NCBI RefSeq assembly: GCF_035582795.1
Contig: NC_134368.1
Location: 41,655,501-41,719,500 of the forward strand
DNA from: Mycteria americana
Lineage: Eukaryota > Chordata > Aves > Ciconiiformes > Ciconiidae
Length of the DNA stretch: 64,000 bases
Direction: 5' to 3'
Below are positions 12,357 through 25,866 of this stretch, one piece after another. The translations under genes were made by a program, and so were the position numbers. The notes under the pieces were generated by a model that was given only the letters and a program-made list of their open reading frames with translations, did not search any database and had not been told where the DNA came from. The stretch's first letter is position 1, and each line of letters starts with the position of its first letter.

Positions 12357-14415
12357 AGAGTTTCATATTCTCAAAACTATGTCCTGTATGCATTTCTATT
12401 AAAAGCACACATGCTGAAGAACTGCCCCACAGGGTCCATGCGCCAGTCCTAGAGGAGTGAGCCTCAGACAGTGGACAGACTTGTTCTATAACACAAGTGA
12501 AACAAGTTCCCTGGAGAAGCAGGTGAATCCCATTTGTTCCCATTTTCTAATATTAAAGAACTCTGTGCAAAAAGTCCCTCACACAGCTTTAACATTACTG
12601 AAGGTTTAAGCTCTCAAGACTTGCATGATGGTTGCAAATTATGTCCCTTTAAGATATAACTGCATGATGCACTTACCCCTTCCTCCTTCCCAGAAGAATG
12701 AGGCTAGAAAAAACTCATTAAAAAGCTGCCAAATAGTTGCATTAAGTGAATCAACAAAGCAGGAGAAACTGTATAGAACTACACCTCTCAAAGCTTTCCT
12801 AGACTCCTCTTCATATAAAGCAATTTACCATACACAAAGAGAAGCTGGACAGTGAGTGGAAAGAGAGTAGCACAACTTCTAAAAATACCCAGTGGTCAAT
12901 TATTGAAACAATCTTCTCCCACTATCAAGCTACTATTAGGCAGAAATATATATGTACATATGTATACACAGCCCACTGTTTTAGTTGTACAGCTGAATTT
13001 CAGACCACATTATGCCTGGTCGCAGGAAAGTTCTTGCACTCTGGTACCACTTTCCTGTTTGTGCACATCTATTCAGTGAGCAGTGCTCCTTGAATCTATG
13101 CTTACTTCCACTCCCCTATTATTTTCACTCGGGTTGGAACCGGAGTCATCTAATCAGTCTCCATTTAGGGTAAAACCAGAAAGAAAGGCAATGCCAAACA
13201 ACTCCTAGAAATAATTTAAAAATATAGGTGCAAAACCAATACTGACTTCGGAAATGCTGTACTAACACCAGCTAACAGTCATGTACTTCCTCTCACCGTG
13301 TCTGTATTTCAGTGATGAACAGCACAAGCTGGAAATGCTTCAGTAGAGAGCATTAGATAAGAGAAAAAACAAAGGCTATCAGTTTGTTTCAGAAAAAAAA
13401 AAAAAATCAGAGAATTAAACGCAACCTTTTTCAGTGATGTGAGTTACAGATACTGCAAACATGAAATAAGGAATAAGACAGTAAAAGCTTACATTAGAAG
13501 GTAGATTGATCTGAGAATTAATACAATGAAACAAGCAAGCAGGGAAATAATAACAGTGTGGGAATTCCAATAATCACCTGTACCTTTTTCATACTAGTAG
13601 TCAGCTAGAGAGTAGTCAGCACAGCCTCCTCTCTTAGTACTACCTCTTTGCCTTTGCACAACAAGCTCCAGACTGAAAACTGGAATAGAAAGAAAAGATG
13701 ACAGGAAAGCAAAGACTTTCTCCAAACTCTTTATACTCAAGAAATACACAGCTGCAGCTACAAAATAGCTGAACTAGTCCCCTAGTATCCAAAACCAGAA
13801 TGGGATTTTTTCAAGATTTCAAGGCATCCCTAGAATTTGTCAGAGAAGCATGTTACAAAGAAACGGCAAGCCATCAACCATATTAAGCTTCCCTACCTTC
13901 AAAAATCACTACTACATGTAGTGGGTCCCTGTACTCAAAAAATACTCATAGAACAAAAACAAAACATACAAAGAAAGCTACCTTGCCCTAAGGGAACTTC
14001 AAAGAACTGTATTCCCAAGGAACAAATTACAGCCAAGCAACAAGAAATATTTCATAAAAAAAAGAAAGAAAAGAAAATCTTAAAAAAAAGAGCATAAAAT
14101 TATCTGTTAATTACATTTTGGGGTAGCTGTACCTCTTCAGCAGTTTAGGGCTTCAGAAGAGCATATCTGCTCTGTTCTTCCTAATGTAAAGAAAGGAGCA
14201 GTAGCTGGGTCCAGGTTTTTTTAGTTACCTTGTAAAGAATTTAACTTAATTCACCTGCTGAATGTTTGATTCTGCCTGTAGTTGCACTAGCCTCTGTCTG
14301 GAGTGGGAATTAGAGCAGGGTGGTGGGGCCTGTGGTTCTGAAGAAACAATCTGGAGACACTTCCACCCCCCCGCCCCGATGGATTTTTTTGCTGTATTTT
14401 ATTATCAGAAGTATC
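12357..14415. other. Intergenic AT-rich DNA
   Basis: No gene, LTR or LINE is recognised. Small open frames here (for example 13837-14097, Lys/Gln-rich and ending in an A-rich tract) follow base composition and show no domain. Confidence 0.55.
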
Positions 14416-15200
14416 TCATAGAATCATAGAATGGTTTGGATTGGAAGAGACCTTAAAGATCATCTAGGTCCAACCCCCTTGCTGTGGGCAGGGACACCTT
14501 CCACTAGACCAGGTTGCTCAAAGCCCCATCCAGCCTGGCCTTGAACACTTCCAGGGCGGAGGCATCCACAGCTTCTTGGGGCAACCTGTTCCAGTGCCTC
14601 ACCACCCTCATAGTGAATAATTTCTTCCTTATATCTAATCTAAATCTTCCCTCTTTCAATTTAAAGCCATTACCCCTTGTCCTATCACTACATGCCCTTG
14701 TAAAAAGTTCCTCTCCAGCTTTCTTGTAGGCCCCCTTCACGTACTGGAAGGCTGCTATAAGGTCTCCCCAGAACCTTTCTTCTCCAGCCTAAACAACCCC
14801 AACTCTCTCAGCCTGTCTTCATAGGAGAGGTGCTCCAGCCCTCTGACGATCTTCGTGGGCCTCCTCTGGACTTGCTCCAACAGCTCCATGTCCTTCTTAT
14901 GTTGGGGGCTCCAGAGCTGAATGCAGTACTCCAGGTGGGGTCTCACCAGAGCGGAGTAAAGGGGTAGAATCAGCTCCCTCGACACGCTGGCCAGGCTTCT
15001 TTTGATGCAGCCCAGGATATGGTTGGCTTTCTGGGCTGCAAGCAGACATTGCCAGGTCATGTTGAGCTTCTCATCAACCAACACCCCCAAGTCCTTCTCC
15101 TCAGGGCTGCTCTCAATCCATTCTCTGCCCAGCCTGTATTTGTGCTTGGGATTGCTGCCACCCATGTGCAGGACCTTGCACTTGGCCTTGTTGGACTTCT
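14416..15200 (-). mobile_element. CR1 LINE fragment, second subfamily, antisense
   Basis: This is a 5'-truncated CR1 on the minus strand. It begins with the inverted terminal octamers (CATAGAATCATAGAATGG). Minus-strand translation of 15165-14755 reads through about 136 codons of the ORF2 C-terminal domain, with [40 protein letters not shown] and [10 protein letters not shown] visible. A frame change follows, and 14740-14504 carries the final VVRHWNRLPQEAVDASALEV block. The residues differ from the [13 protein letters not shown] copies, so it belongs to another CR1 subfamily. It is inactive because the reverse-transcriptase core is missing. Confidence 0.95.
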
Positions 15201-18200
15201 CAAAACTCTTTTTTTATAGGAGACAAATAAGTTTTTGCTTTAGGATGTTTATGAATTTGAAACATGTTTTGTATAAACATCTTAGATTTTGTTTATACTT
15301 TGACATGATTTTTATTAAAGTTTAAAAAAGTAGTATCCATCATCAACAGATTGTGCTTCTGTATGGTGCCTGTATGAACATCATATCAACATTCAAAATA
15401 GAAGAATAATGTATATAAACTCACATATTTTTGTACTACACATTTCTGCATTAATAAATATGTATTAGTACTGAAAAAAAGAATTAAATTCAGTCAGGCA
15501 TATCAAGTTGTTTAATAATTCTAGTTTGAAAACTAGACACGAATCTATACCTTTGAAGCTGACATGAGAGGAATAAGCCAATGGAGAATATATTCTCTGA
15601 GAGTTGCCATCACTAGCATATTTTTTTAAATCATCAAAGCACGGATACGGGTACAATGAGCTGTATACAGCGTTGCTGAGTATTCACAGCCTGGCCTTTT
15701 GTAGGATCAAAGTAGGTGTAAAGCACTACCGTGTGAGAACAGAAGCTTTTCATACCCACTTTTCAATGCGCTTTCACGGAGACTTCATTTTCCTAGAAAC
15801 TTACAGGTTTCCAGCAACACGTACAGCAAGATGTCAGGGAGCTGCGAGAGCTGGCTGACCCTGGAGGGAAGGCGAGCCAGGGGCCAACAGCACACCCAAT
15901 GCAAGCTGTGCTCTCTCTGATGGGGGGCAGACCCACAGCACACAAACAGGGTGGGCACAGTCACATGCTCGTAACAGGGTCCATCGACAGCGCCAGACAT
16001 GGCAAGGGGTGAACCAGGTCCAGGAGGGAGATCCATCAAGGGGCAGGAGGAGGTGGGCCAAAGAGGGGACTGAAGGAAAGGCTACAACACAGGTCCAGCC
16101 AGGAGCCGTGGCTGGAGACTGGCACACCTACAACGTAGCTCAGGCTGGGACTGAAGGCTCAGTCTTGAGCTTAAATGGGGCTCCTGGGCCCACCTGCAGG
16201 GTTGTTTTACATCGAGGAGTGGCTGATTCTTTTGGGATCTCAGTAAGAAACATACCAACACTTAAAGCTGGTTAATGAGTTTATTAAGTAAAAGGTGGAA
16301 ATAACAGAAAAAGTAATAGCAATCTTACATCCCTCCTGCTGCTGAGTGTGGCTGGAGGCCCCAGATGGGGCTGTGTCAGGGTCATTAATGCCCATTAGTG
16401 CACTTAGGACCCTGACATGAGTGTACAAGATCACACCGTTCAGGGCACTCATTGAAAGGCTTGAAATTTTACTCCTTGCCTACTCAGAATTCCCTGTCAT
16501 TTGAAATACATCAAATAAATTAAGGTCAGTTAATGAATCTTTAAGTAATAGGAACACTAAGGTTTGAAGGCTGTTACACAGCTGAACTGCCCTTGCTGCA
16601 ATTTGGAATATGCATTGAAAGGAACACACTCCATCTTTCTTGCACGCTGACCCCCTTTTCAGTCTGCTGTCAACCTTATCAAACTGTAGCAGCATCTGTG
16701 TATCTACTCATGCTTGGACTGATGTTTTCAGTAGGCCAGAAAAGCAACTAATGACTAAAGCAATGAGTCTCCCAGTTCTGCATATTAGGCATGTTTGTCC
16801 TGACATGACTGCAGGTAGAGCAGGGGCAGACGAGAGCCTTGGCTGCTTTGCTCTACCACCTGGAAACTCAGTATAGAGTTATATGGACACTAAAACTGGC
16901 ATCAAACTGAATAGAATAGCTACACCACACCAAGAAATCGAGCCCTAGAGTTTTATACGTTGACTTAAGTCTTCATCAGTTACTGATCACTACAGTACAT
17001 TTCAGAATGTGATTAAATTACTGATAAATTGTTTTAGCTTAAAAGCCATTGAATCCAGTAGATTTAATAAGGTCTGAAGAACATAAATGAAGGACCAAAA
17101 TAAGCAAGACAGCTAAAATAAAATCTAACAAGATGGTCCAAAAACCTATGTACAGGGATATTTTTTGTTTATTTTCTTTTATTTGTTCCAAATGAATACT
17201 GCATATGTCCATAATACTGGAAAAGTTATTCTTTTAGGAAAGTACTAGGACCATTCTATAAAGCCATGAACTGACCTTAGGCAGAATATTGCATTTTATT
17301 CTCATCATTTAGTTCTGAGAAAAAGAAATTCAAACTGGAAAAAAAGGTGAGAAAAGCTACTCAGGAGACTGCAAGAGCTTGGTTCATTTGGTAAATGCAT
17401 TTCCTGAGGTAAACACAAAGGAAGGAAAAGAATAATACTGTCCAAAACCCCACGAACAAACACAAGAACCAACCAATCAAACAGAAAACTGTATGTGAAT
17501 CTAAACTTGCCAGGAATAAATCAGGGTTTGAAATTAGAATAAAGCTTCTAATCATCAAAGCAGTGAGATACTACCCCTCTAGGAGCAGCAGCAGAAAAAG
17601 GGTTAGATATTTTTACAATGTAACTTAGATTTGTCAAACCGTGGATGGCTTTACATGGTGCAATTACCCAAAACAGATGTGGACTAAACCTAATGCCTCA
17701 GAAGCCAACTTCCAGACCCATGTTCAGCTTCACAATACACACAGAAACACCACTGCACTGAAGAAACAAAGGATCTCATTAAGTAGATGAATTAATGCTA
17801 TGCAAGCAGGTGTATATGCTGCTCCCTTCCCACCACCTTGCCAACATGACTAATTAGGCCAAGGCAGAGCACCACAATAGCATGGTTATTGGCGTTGCCA
17901 AATTATTTCAAACTGGCTCGAGTATCTTTGTAGATTACTATACTGAGTCAGGTAGAATCATGAATAATATCAAACACTTCTTTCAATATATTGCTGCTCA
18001 GACCATTTTGACAGCAGACTTCATAGGGCAGTCCTCCTCTCTGTCCCAGACAGTGGTTTCCCATTCATAGTCAAGCCTACTGAAAGCACTCAGTGTGAAA
18101 ATAGTTAAGTGGACGCTAGGATAAACATAAAGTGAAAATAAGACAAAATAACCATAACCATGATTAATCATTGACATTTGAATACTGTGTTACTTTTCCA

Positions 18201-18759
18201 GTTTTTAATGCATTGATCACATTTAGCAATTAATAGTAAAATTAATATATAATAACAATAATTAATGATAATAAATTCCACCAGTAAGCTACACCACTAT
18301 AAGACTATACTGAAATCAATGCTAAAACAAAAGTTGCTAAATGTAGAACATTTACTTTGTAATGGAAAATTTTTGGTCTCTTGTTAATACTGTTGCAATC
18401 CTTTATCTTCAAGACCTGATGCCAATGATGGAAATTATTTATGTGAAGTTGCTTGCTATTAGATATGTAATTTTGAAGTATTATGCCAACTGACTTTGAT
18501 GCTTTAAATTCTTCTCCCTGACAACTATGGATTCAGATCAAGAACAACTGCTGCCTTTTTACAGAAAACAGAATTTTAAAGTCCAGTTGACTTCAGCAAA
18601 AAGAAAAGGAAGAAATTAACAAGCATCACTAAACTGAAATTTTTTGTCTCTGACTTAGAACATGAACATACTCAAAATCTTGTGAGGTATGAGGTATTTT
18701 ACGGTTTATCTAGTTTTAATGAATTATGAGATTAAGGGCTGGGCTTACAAGGGTTGAGG
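15201..18759. other. Intergenic DNA with one GC-richer block
   Basis: Mostly AT-rich sequence without a recognisable gene. Bases about 15835-16240 are clearly richer in G and C (many CCAGG, GGTCCA and GGGG words), but the open frames there on both strands overlap and look like shadows. I could not assign the block to a repeat family. It may be a decayed LTR or another insertion. Confidence 0.5.
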
Positions 18760-18764
18760 AACAT
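18760..18764. repeat. 5' target-site duplication of solo LTR (AACAT)
   Basis: AACAT directly precedes the LTR start TGTCCTGG and is repeated directly after the LTR end (19315-19319). A 5-bp duplication indicates retroviral-type integration. Confidence 0.88.
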
Positions 18765-19314
18765 TGTCCTGGTTTCGGCTGGGATAGAGTTAATTGTTTT
18801 CCTAGTAGCTGGTATAGTGCTCTGTTTTGGATTTAGGATGAGAATAATGTTTGTAACACACTGATGTTTTAGTTGTTGCTGAGCAGTGCTTACACCAGTC
18901 AAGGACTTTTCAGCCTCTCATAGTGCCCTGACAGTGAGTAGGCTGGGGGTGCACAAGAAGCTGGGAGGGGACACGGCCAGGACAGGTGACCCAAACTAGC
19001 CAAAGGGATATTCCATATCATATGACGTCATGCTGAACAAAAAACTACGGGGAGCTGGCTGGGGTGGCGTGGCCACTGCTCAGGAACTGGCTGGGCATTG
19101 GTTAGCGGGTGGTGAGCAATTGCATTGTGCATCACTTGTTTTGTATATTCTTTTATCATTATTATTATTTTCCCTTCCTTTTCTGTCCTATTAAATTGTC
19201 TTTATCTCAGCCCACAAGTTTTACCTTTTTTCCAATTCTCTCCCCCATCCCACTGGAGGGGAGCGAGCGAATGGCTCTGTGGTGTTTAACTGCCTGCTGG
19301 GTTAAACCACGACA
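18765..19314 (+). mobile_element. Solo LTR of an avian endogenous retrovirus (copy 1)
   Basis: A 550-bp element that starts TGTCCTGGTTT and ends AAACCACGACA, with TG...CA termini and flanking 5-bp duplications (AACAT). No gag, pol or env sequence and no second LTR lies nearby, so it is a solo LTR left by LTR-LTR recombination. A CRE-type palindrome TGACGTCA is at 19023-19030. The place where the other copy has a TATA-like TATAGAAAC reads AACAAAAAAC here, so the TATA box looks damaged. An ATTAAA polyadenylation signal variant is at 19190-19195. It lies in the same orientation as GLRA3, about 8 kb upstream of exon 1. I recognise the family from neoavian genomes but cannot name the subfamily with certainty. 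Confidence 0.92.
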
Positions 19315-19319
19315 AACAT
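19315..19319. repeat. 3' target-site duplication of solo LTR (AACAT)
   Basis: Second copy of the AACAT duplication, directly after the CGACA terminus of the LTR. Confidence 0.88.
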
Positions 19320-22300
19320 TCAAGCTGAAACTCGGTCTTAAGCCCAAGTTTGACCTGTTATTCTTTCAGGCTCTTTTCTCTAAACTCATTCTGCAACAAG
19401 CCTGGGGGAGAGGCACTCACCTTCCCTTGAGGAAGTTCTCACTGGTACTCCCAAGTTCCTCTGTTAAAACATGTCAGCACTTTTAATGAAGATATAGTTC
19501 ACAATTTATTTCAGCAGGATTGCTCACATGAGTACATTTTCAAAAATCCTAAGGTATTAAGTCACTTGCTGTAAAAGCAATGTACATTAGGGTGTGTTAT
19601 AGCAATACTTTCTCCTGATAAAGTATCACTTTACATACTACGTCCATTTTTCAAAATTATTTTAACTTATATTCTGCCCAAATGGAAATTTCTAATAGGT
19701 CAGTTGCTGTAGCGAACAATAAGGGAGGATCTCACTTTGATCTGTTGTTTAGTTTCAGGGATAATGTTCATTTGCTATATGTCTTGAAAGAGCTTCCAAG
19801 TGCAGGATTCCTGAGCAAGCTGGTGAAGAAGAAAGGTCAGAGAGATGGATAATTACACCTCAATGTAAATTACCCAGTTGTCCAAGCCCTTATAAAGAAG
19901 TCAAAATATGTTGTCAACCACTTATTCCATATAAAATGTAATATATATAAACAATTTTATGTAATTATCACAAAAAAACTCTACACTTTCCAGCAAATTA
20001 ACTAGCTGAAATAGGTCAATAGATGTCAAAATGTGTTTAACAAGAGTAACTCAGGAAAAAGTGGACAAAAATAATTTGGTTTTCAGTCACAACTCCAAAA
20101 ACCAATTTTGAGTAACAGTGTTTTTAAAGTAATAACCAGCTACCAAACTAAGCTACCCCAAGTCTTACATTTTGGAATCACTTCCCAGATCATTATAAAA
20201 GATCCCCTGCAAGTTATTGAAGTCATACAGGAATTCAAAGAGTCATCGACAGTTTATATTGTTCATAATCGTCTTATTAGATTGTGTCCTTTCTCTGTCC
20301 TCATGCTAGATGTAGCACGTACAGTCAGTACAAACACTGGAGCTAGCACAGACCATAGCGAGAGAGAGAGCAGCTAGTGGGAGATTTTCCACTTTGGTCT
20401 ATGTCTTTAGGATTCACGCCCTCCCTAAATTCATACCTGTGTTTGTTAGCTTTCAGAACATGCTGCAAAATGTGTATACTCTCCAGGATGAATGAGAAAA
20501 CTGGTGTAAAGTATGGCAGGATGAGAAAACCTGGGCTCCCAGGTTTGACTCCTTCCATTTCACATACACCTGCTGTCACTGACTTTGCTGCATCTGTTCG
20601 TGGGCAGTCAGAAGTGCTTATTTGAAAGGGGTTTTTTTTATTATTTTAATGTAAAATACTCCAATAGAAGCAAAGGTAGTCCAAGACCAGCAGATTTTGA
20701 AAATGTCATATCTAAACGCTTGCCTCTAAGCACAAACAATACAGCCTAAAATATAAAACACTGAGGTGTCCTCATAATAATTCCACTCGTTACAAGACCC
20801 ACACATTTTCAGCTGTATCATTAAAATGGTCTCAACCCATACTATGTTTTACACATGTAAGCAATCATATTTCTAGCATCAAAATCCATGGGAGTTAATT
20901 TATACAGGTACAGCTTCCTTCTCAAGCTAATTTTTTGTATGCAAAACTATCCCATGGGCAAAGACAAAAAATAACACTCAAAAAAATGAAAGAAACTGAA
21001 AGTTTCACACTGGGAAAATAGCAGGCTACTCTGGATATTTAAGCATTGTTCTGCTATGATTACAAGGAGTAATTAAATAAAAAAAGAGGAGCGCTCACTA
21101 ACTAGCAGGAACTGTTTCCCTTGAGGCTTGAGCCAGCAAAACATTCACAGGGCCGCTGACTCCAGCAGAACAGCTCACTTGCTTTGAGCTAAACAGGGTT
21201 TAACAGATTGAAGCCATGATTAATAAATGGAGCTAGTAACAACGTATGAAATTAGTTTGCAAATCTTTCTGCTTTTGATTGGACTTTGTGCACAATGGTT
21301 CACAGGCATTTCTGCCCCTTTTTTACACCATTTATTCTGTTCTTTTTTGTAAAACGTAGAGAAAATACTAACTTCCCGTTGACTCTCATTATCTAACAGA
21401 AAGTCTGTTTATAAGCACATAAAGAGAAGACCAGACTTTGCTCCAAGGCAGTCAAGACACTATAGTGAATATAAACATATCAGCTACACCTCAGCACTTC
21501 TTTTCAGTGATGATTGCTTACGGAATACAAATTTACTCTCTATTTATATGCTTGCTTAGTTGTCTTCATATAAAGTGAATACATATGCACACATTTTGTA
21601 AACATAATGACTAATATTTAATAATAAAGTTACATTTAGATATTAGACAATTTCAGGGTGGTATTTTTATGTTATTTACAAGACTGTGGGGGTTTTCATT
21701 GAAGTTTTCAATCTGTTCTCCCTGTATCAATATATTTTCCAAATTCTGCTGTATATACACTTGATATGTACATGTGTTATGTTATTACTCTGAAATATAC
21801 CACTCATTAACATTCGATGAGCTCTAGCACTAAACTATAGACCATCTATCTTTTAATTTTATTTTCTGCTACTACTATAACCCACCCCCTCAGAGATTAG
21901 CTTCTCATATAGTTTAGCACAGATCTAAAGAACATGATGGACAGAAGAACATCAGTTGCCACTGGAACAGGGGAAGTCCACCTGAGTTAAGAGAATTAAG
22001 GCTTAAGATAGAAGGTGCTTGAGAAGAGAAACTATCTGAAGAAAAACGCATGCAATCTGTTGGTCATATCTCAGTTTGTTAAAAGACTGATAGTTGAATT
22101 AACCATGAAGTAGAAACAATTTCTTTGTATGCATCCAGAAATTAAATGCAACAGTCAACAGTTAAGCAAACTGGACTAAAAAGTCTATTTATTTTAGTTA
22201 CTCCAATACTTGCTTTTGAGGTAATACATTTTGAAGAATGTTATGTTACAGCCTTGTGGTGAGCACCTATATTTCTTACGGAGAAAACTGGCAAATGCTT

Positions 22301-25300
22301 TTATACAGACTCCCCAGTTTATTTTCAGGGACTGAAATATGTTGCTAAGCCTTTTGTTGCTTATTGAGGTACACTGAACAGCTACATTTTTCTTTTTAGT
22401 GAATTTACTTCCATATCTTAAAGTTGGCCTTTCTATTTTAGGATTGTGTTTATAAAAAAAACCCTCTTCTATTTGTAGTTTTGTGTTTAGTAATAGGTCA
22501 AAACCTCTGGGGTTTCACACTTGAATGAATTACATCCTGGGGAATCCTGTGTACTGAGAAAGCCAGATTAACTAACATAATCAAACATGTCTCAGTAAAA
22601 CCGGGATCTAAAAGTACAGTGATGTCATATCCCATCACAACAGGCTCTTAAAATGCTGGACTGTTCAAACTGGTAATACAAGTGTGGTAAAGACTACACA
22701 TGTGAGATCTTTATTCCTTACCATTATGATATATGTGGTTTTCAACTCTGTCAGCTTGAAAGTCAATAAAAAGTTTGTAAGGCCAATTTATTGCTTTTCT
22801 AAGAAAGTAAGTAACTTTAACTTTGTAGCTGAATATATCATGACAAAACATTGTGGGTTTATAGATTCATATGCTTTAACACTGGAGCCATTGTTGATTT
22901 GAACTTCTGAATCTCAAGGCTCATCAAATTTTACCCAACGGCTTCTGGATCAAACCCAGAACATACAGCTGACCTAGATTTAGAGAATTTAAATGGTGAT
23001 CAGTTCTGCTCCCTCTTTAGTTGTTTCAATCTTTTAACTGCTTCAAAGTAGGATTTTTTTTTTCTATTCTGAATTCATCTTTTATCAGGTTCCAGTCTTG
23101 TTAATTTAATACTTCTACTTATTTAAATAATTACCTTCACTTCACAATTTTTTTTCCATCATGAAGGTGTCTAAAGACACCTCTAAACTTTTCTGGTTTT
23201 TACAAGCTAAACTGCTTTAATCTTGTGTTAGAAAAGTATTCCAAACTGAAATGTTCTTGTAGCTCTTTTAAGAAACCTTTCAAATTTGTCAGCAGCCTTC
23301 TTACAGAATGATTATTTAAACATATTGAACCATAACATATTCCAGGATTGGGCACACTAAAATAATAATAACAATTTCTCATGACTACCACTATGATTAG
23401 TTTGTCTTAATATTCCACAAGGACTTTGTCACACCAAAAAGTACATTCAGTAATCCTTCAATCCATATCTGCACATTGGCTTCTCTGTATGAATACTGTT
23501 GAGTAGCTGCATGATCTTGCATTCAGTTGTATAAATTGTGTGTTATTAAAGTGAGCTACTCTATAAAATTGACCTATGCTTATCTCTTGCTGAGTGCAAA
23601 TACACAAAGTTTTTCAACTATTCCCATTTTTGGGACAAAAAAAAAAAAAGTAATCTACTGTTATGTTAGGATCATCTCCTTCCAGTAACCTTAAAGTATT
23701 TTTGACTCCCAGGCTACTCCTGCTGAACATCTCTCAAGCTCATAAATACAAGTGGTTTACTTTCAAATATACTGAAATACTGGTTGGACCAGAGATAGAG
23801 TAGCTATACAGCCTACTGGTTATGAGGAGAATTAGAGATTGACATTGACATATTTTGGTGAAAACTTTTCATTTCAACATACTAGTGTTTTCCATCTGTA
23901 AAGAATATGCTTCAATTAACCTCCAGTGCTACTGAAAGTAAATTATAAAGCTTAGCTTTGTACACATAAGGTATACACATACCAGCTATCATGTTTTGAA
24001 TGATGAGCAGTATTTTATGATGTTGTTATCCAGGTAGATGAGGCATATATAAATTAACAACATTAATATTTGAGACAGATTCATACCATGGTGACACTCT
24101 ATGGATTTCATTTTTTAAATGAATGTTCAAACAAGTCTCACCTTTCAATTTACTGTATCTACCAGAAGTATCAAGAGATATCATAAAGATCTTCTAAAGA
24201 TTGGACATAGCCACGTGTTCAGCTTTGTATAATAGCAGGTAAGTCTACCAGTAGTGGTATGGAAAGAATAAAAAGATGGTAATTAAAACAATAGTGAATT
24301 AAAACACTTAAAACAATTAGGGAATATTTTATCAAAGCTTGTGATTAAAAACTAAGTATGCTTCTATGCTTCTAATCTCATTGAAGTCAACAGTATGTGC
24401 TTGAGTGCTTTGTTGAACTGGAACTTTTCATAAATCAAGGCGAGTTGTTTGAATCCGCTCAGAAGAGAGTATTTTAATATTCAACACTACCCATATGAAA
24501 ATTTTCAAAAGCTTGAAAACAACATTCGCATTTAGCAGAACAAAATGATGCAACAGCAAAGTTGCTACTTAAAGCACAAGCAAGTGCATGTTTTTCCCAC
24601 AGGGATTTTGAGAAGTTTGAACTCTGCATATCTAAAGTATAGCCTACATTTATAATTAATAGAGCTGTTCCTATTGGAGAACTGGAGAGATCATGCTGGT
24701 AGTTTTAACTAATAACATCATAAGAAAATGCCTCAGTGCAAATAAATGAAATGTTAGACCAATTCACTGTTGAATTACATAACGCACAAAGATAAACAGC
24801 TCCTGGAGAAGCAGCCTCAATAAATACTTACTTTAAGGGGAAAGACAAGAATCAACTCTTCTGAATATACAAAGGAAGTACTCTATACCGATTCTGTAGA
24901 GTACCTGCATTGACAGACTGTCCTTGATCAAATAGAGGGATTCTTTAGTTTGTTTGCTATTATGTTTTCAGTTAAGGGTTTAAAGAGGTTCTTTTCATGA
25001 CCATTGTTGCCATCCAGGGCGACGGGGAGAACAAGAACAAAAAGATAAACTTTTTGCAATGTGGACCAAGAGACTTAGAGTACTGAATACAAAGCACCCC
25101 TGAATTTATGTAACCACTACTAATAAGAAAAAGTTCAGGGAACAGAGGAAGTAAGTTAGTGATATTCTAGTACATTCTTCAGCCATACACTTGATAGGTA
25201 TCAACAAAGATATCCAAACTGGATCTAAAATGTGTGGTAGGCATCATTATTTAGTGATACCTGCTGGAAAAACCTTGAAGAAAAGCTAAAAAAAAGAATA

Positions 25301-25744
25301 AGTATATGGTGAAAATGGAAAACAGAAGTTAAGAACTGAGGTGAAAGCTACATGGGGGATATCTCTGAAACAAAAAAGACAATATACCTGGAGGTGGAAC
25401 ATGTGATTGCCTCTAAAGATTTCTAATGAAATACTCTATTTCTAACACACACCCTATTCTTGGATATAAGGAATGCATAAAATCGCTGTTTATTATTCCT
25501 TTCCTGCACCTCCTCTACTCAATGATCTTTTAATCTCTTTTTTCTATTTTGTGTAAAAAATTGTTCTATATTTCACTCTCTGTCTTTACGTCTTCCTTTT
25601 TCTGTAATGCGTTTATTATATTTCCCTCAAATTTCAGTTTCTTTTACTCTGCTTCACGTGCCTAATCTTGCTGAACATTTGCCTTTTCCACACCTGCTTC
25701 GTTCTTCAGCACTTGAGCTTTCTATAGCTTTTTAATAGTTTAAT
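19320..25744. other. Intergenic AT-rich DNA
   Basis: About 6.4 kb with no recognisable gene, LTR or LINE. All open frames are under 90 codons without domains. Confidence 0.55.
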
Positions 25745-25866
25745 AAGACTCCGGCCTGAGTAATCATGTGGGCTGTGTAACTAGTGGAGCTGCACAAGTA
25801 GTGGGGCTGCTGTCTGAGGCAAATTAGTGGCTATAGGAAAAAGCAAACCAGCAGATTATACTGAGG
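25745..25866 (+). repeat. Dispersed repeat of unknown family, copy A
   Basis: This stretch matches 33497-33629 in the same orientation. The two share AAGACTC.GGCCTGAG, then a central block of about 33 identical bases around GCTGCACAAGTAGTGGGG, then GGAAAAAGCAA.CCAGCAG. Copy A lacks a short segment present in copy B. The sequence does not match CR1 or the solo LTR family. It could be part of another LTR or an old interspersed repeat. It ends roughly 0.8 kb before the CpG island. Confidence 0.75.

Noticed and set aside
13837..14097. Lys/Gln-rich 86-codon frame
   Set aside because: The composition follows an A-rich tract and there are no splice sites or domain.
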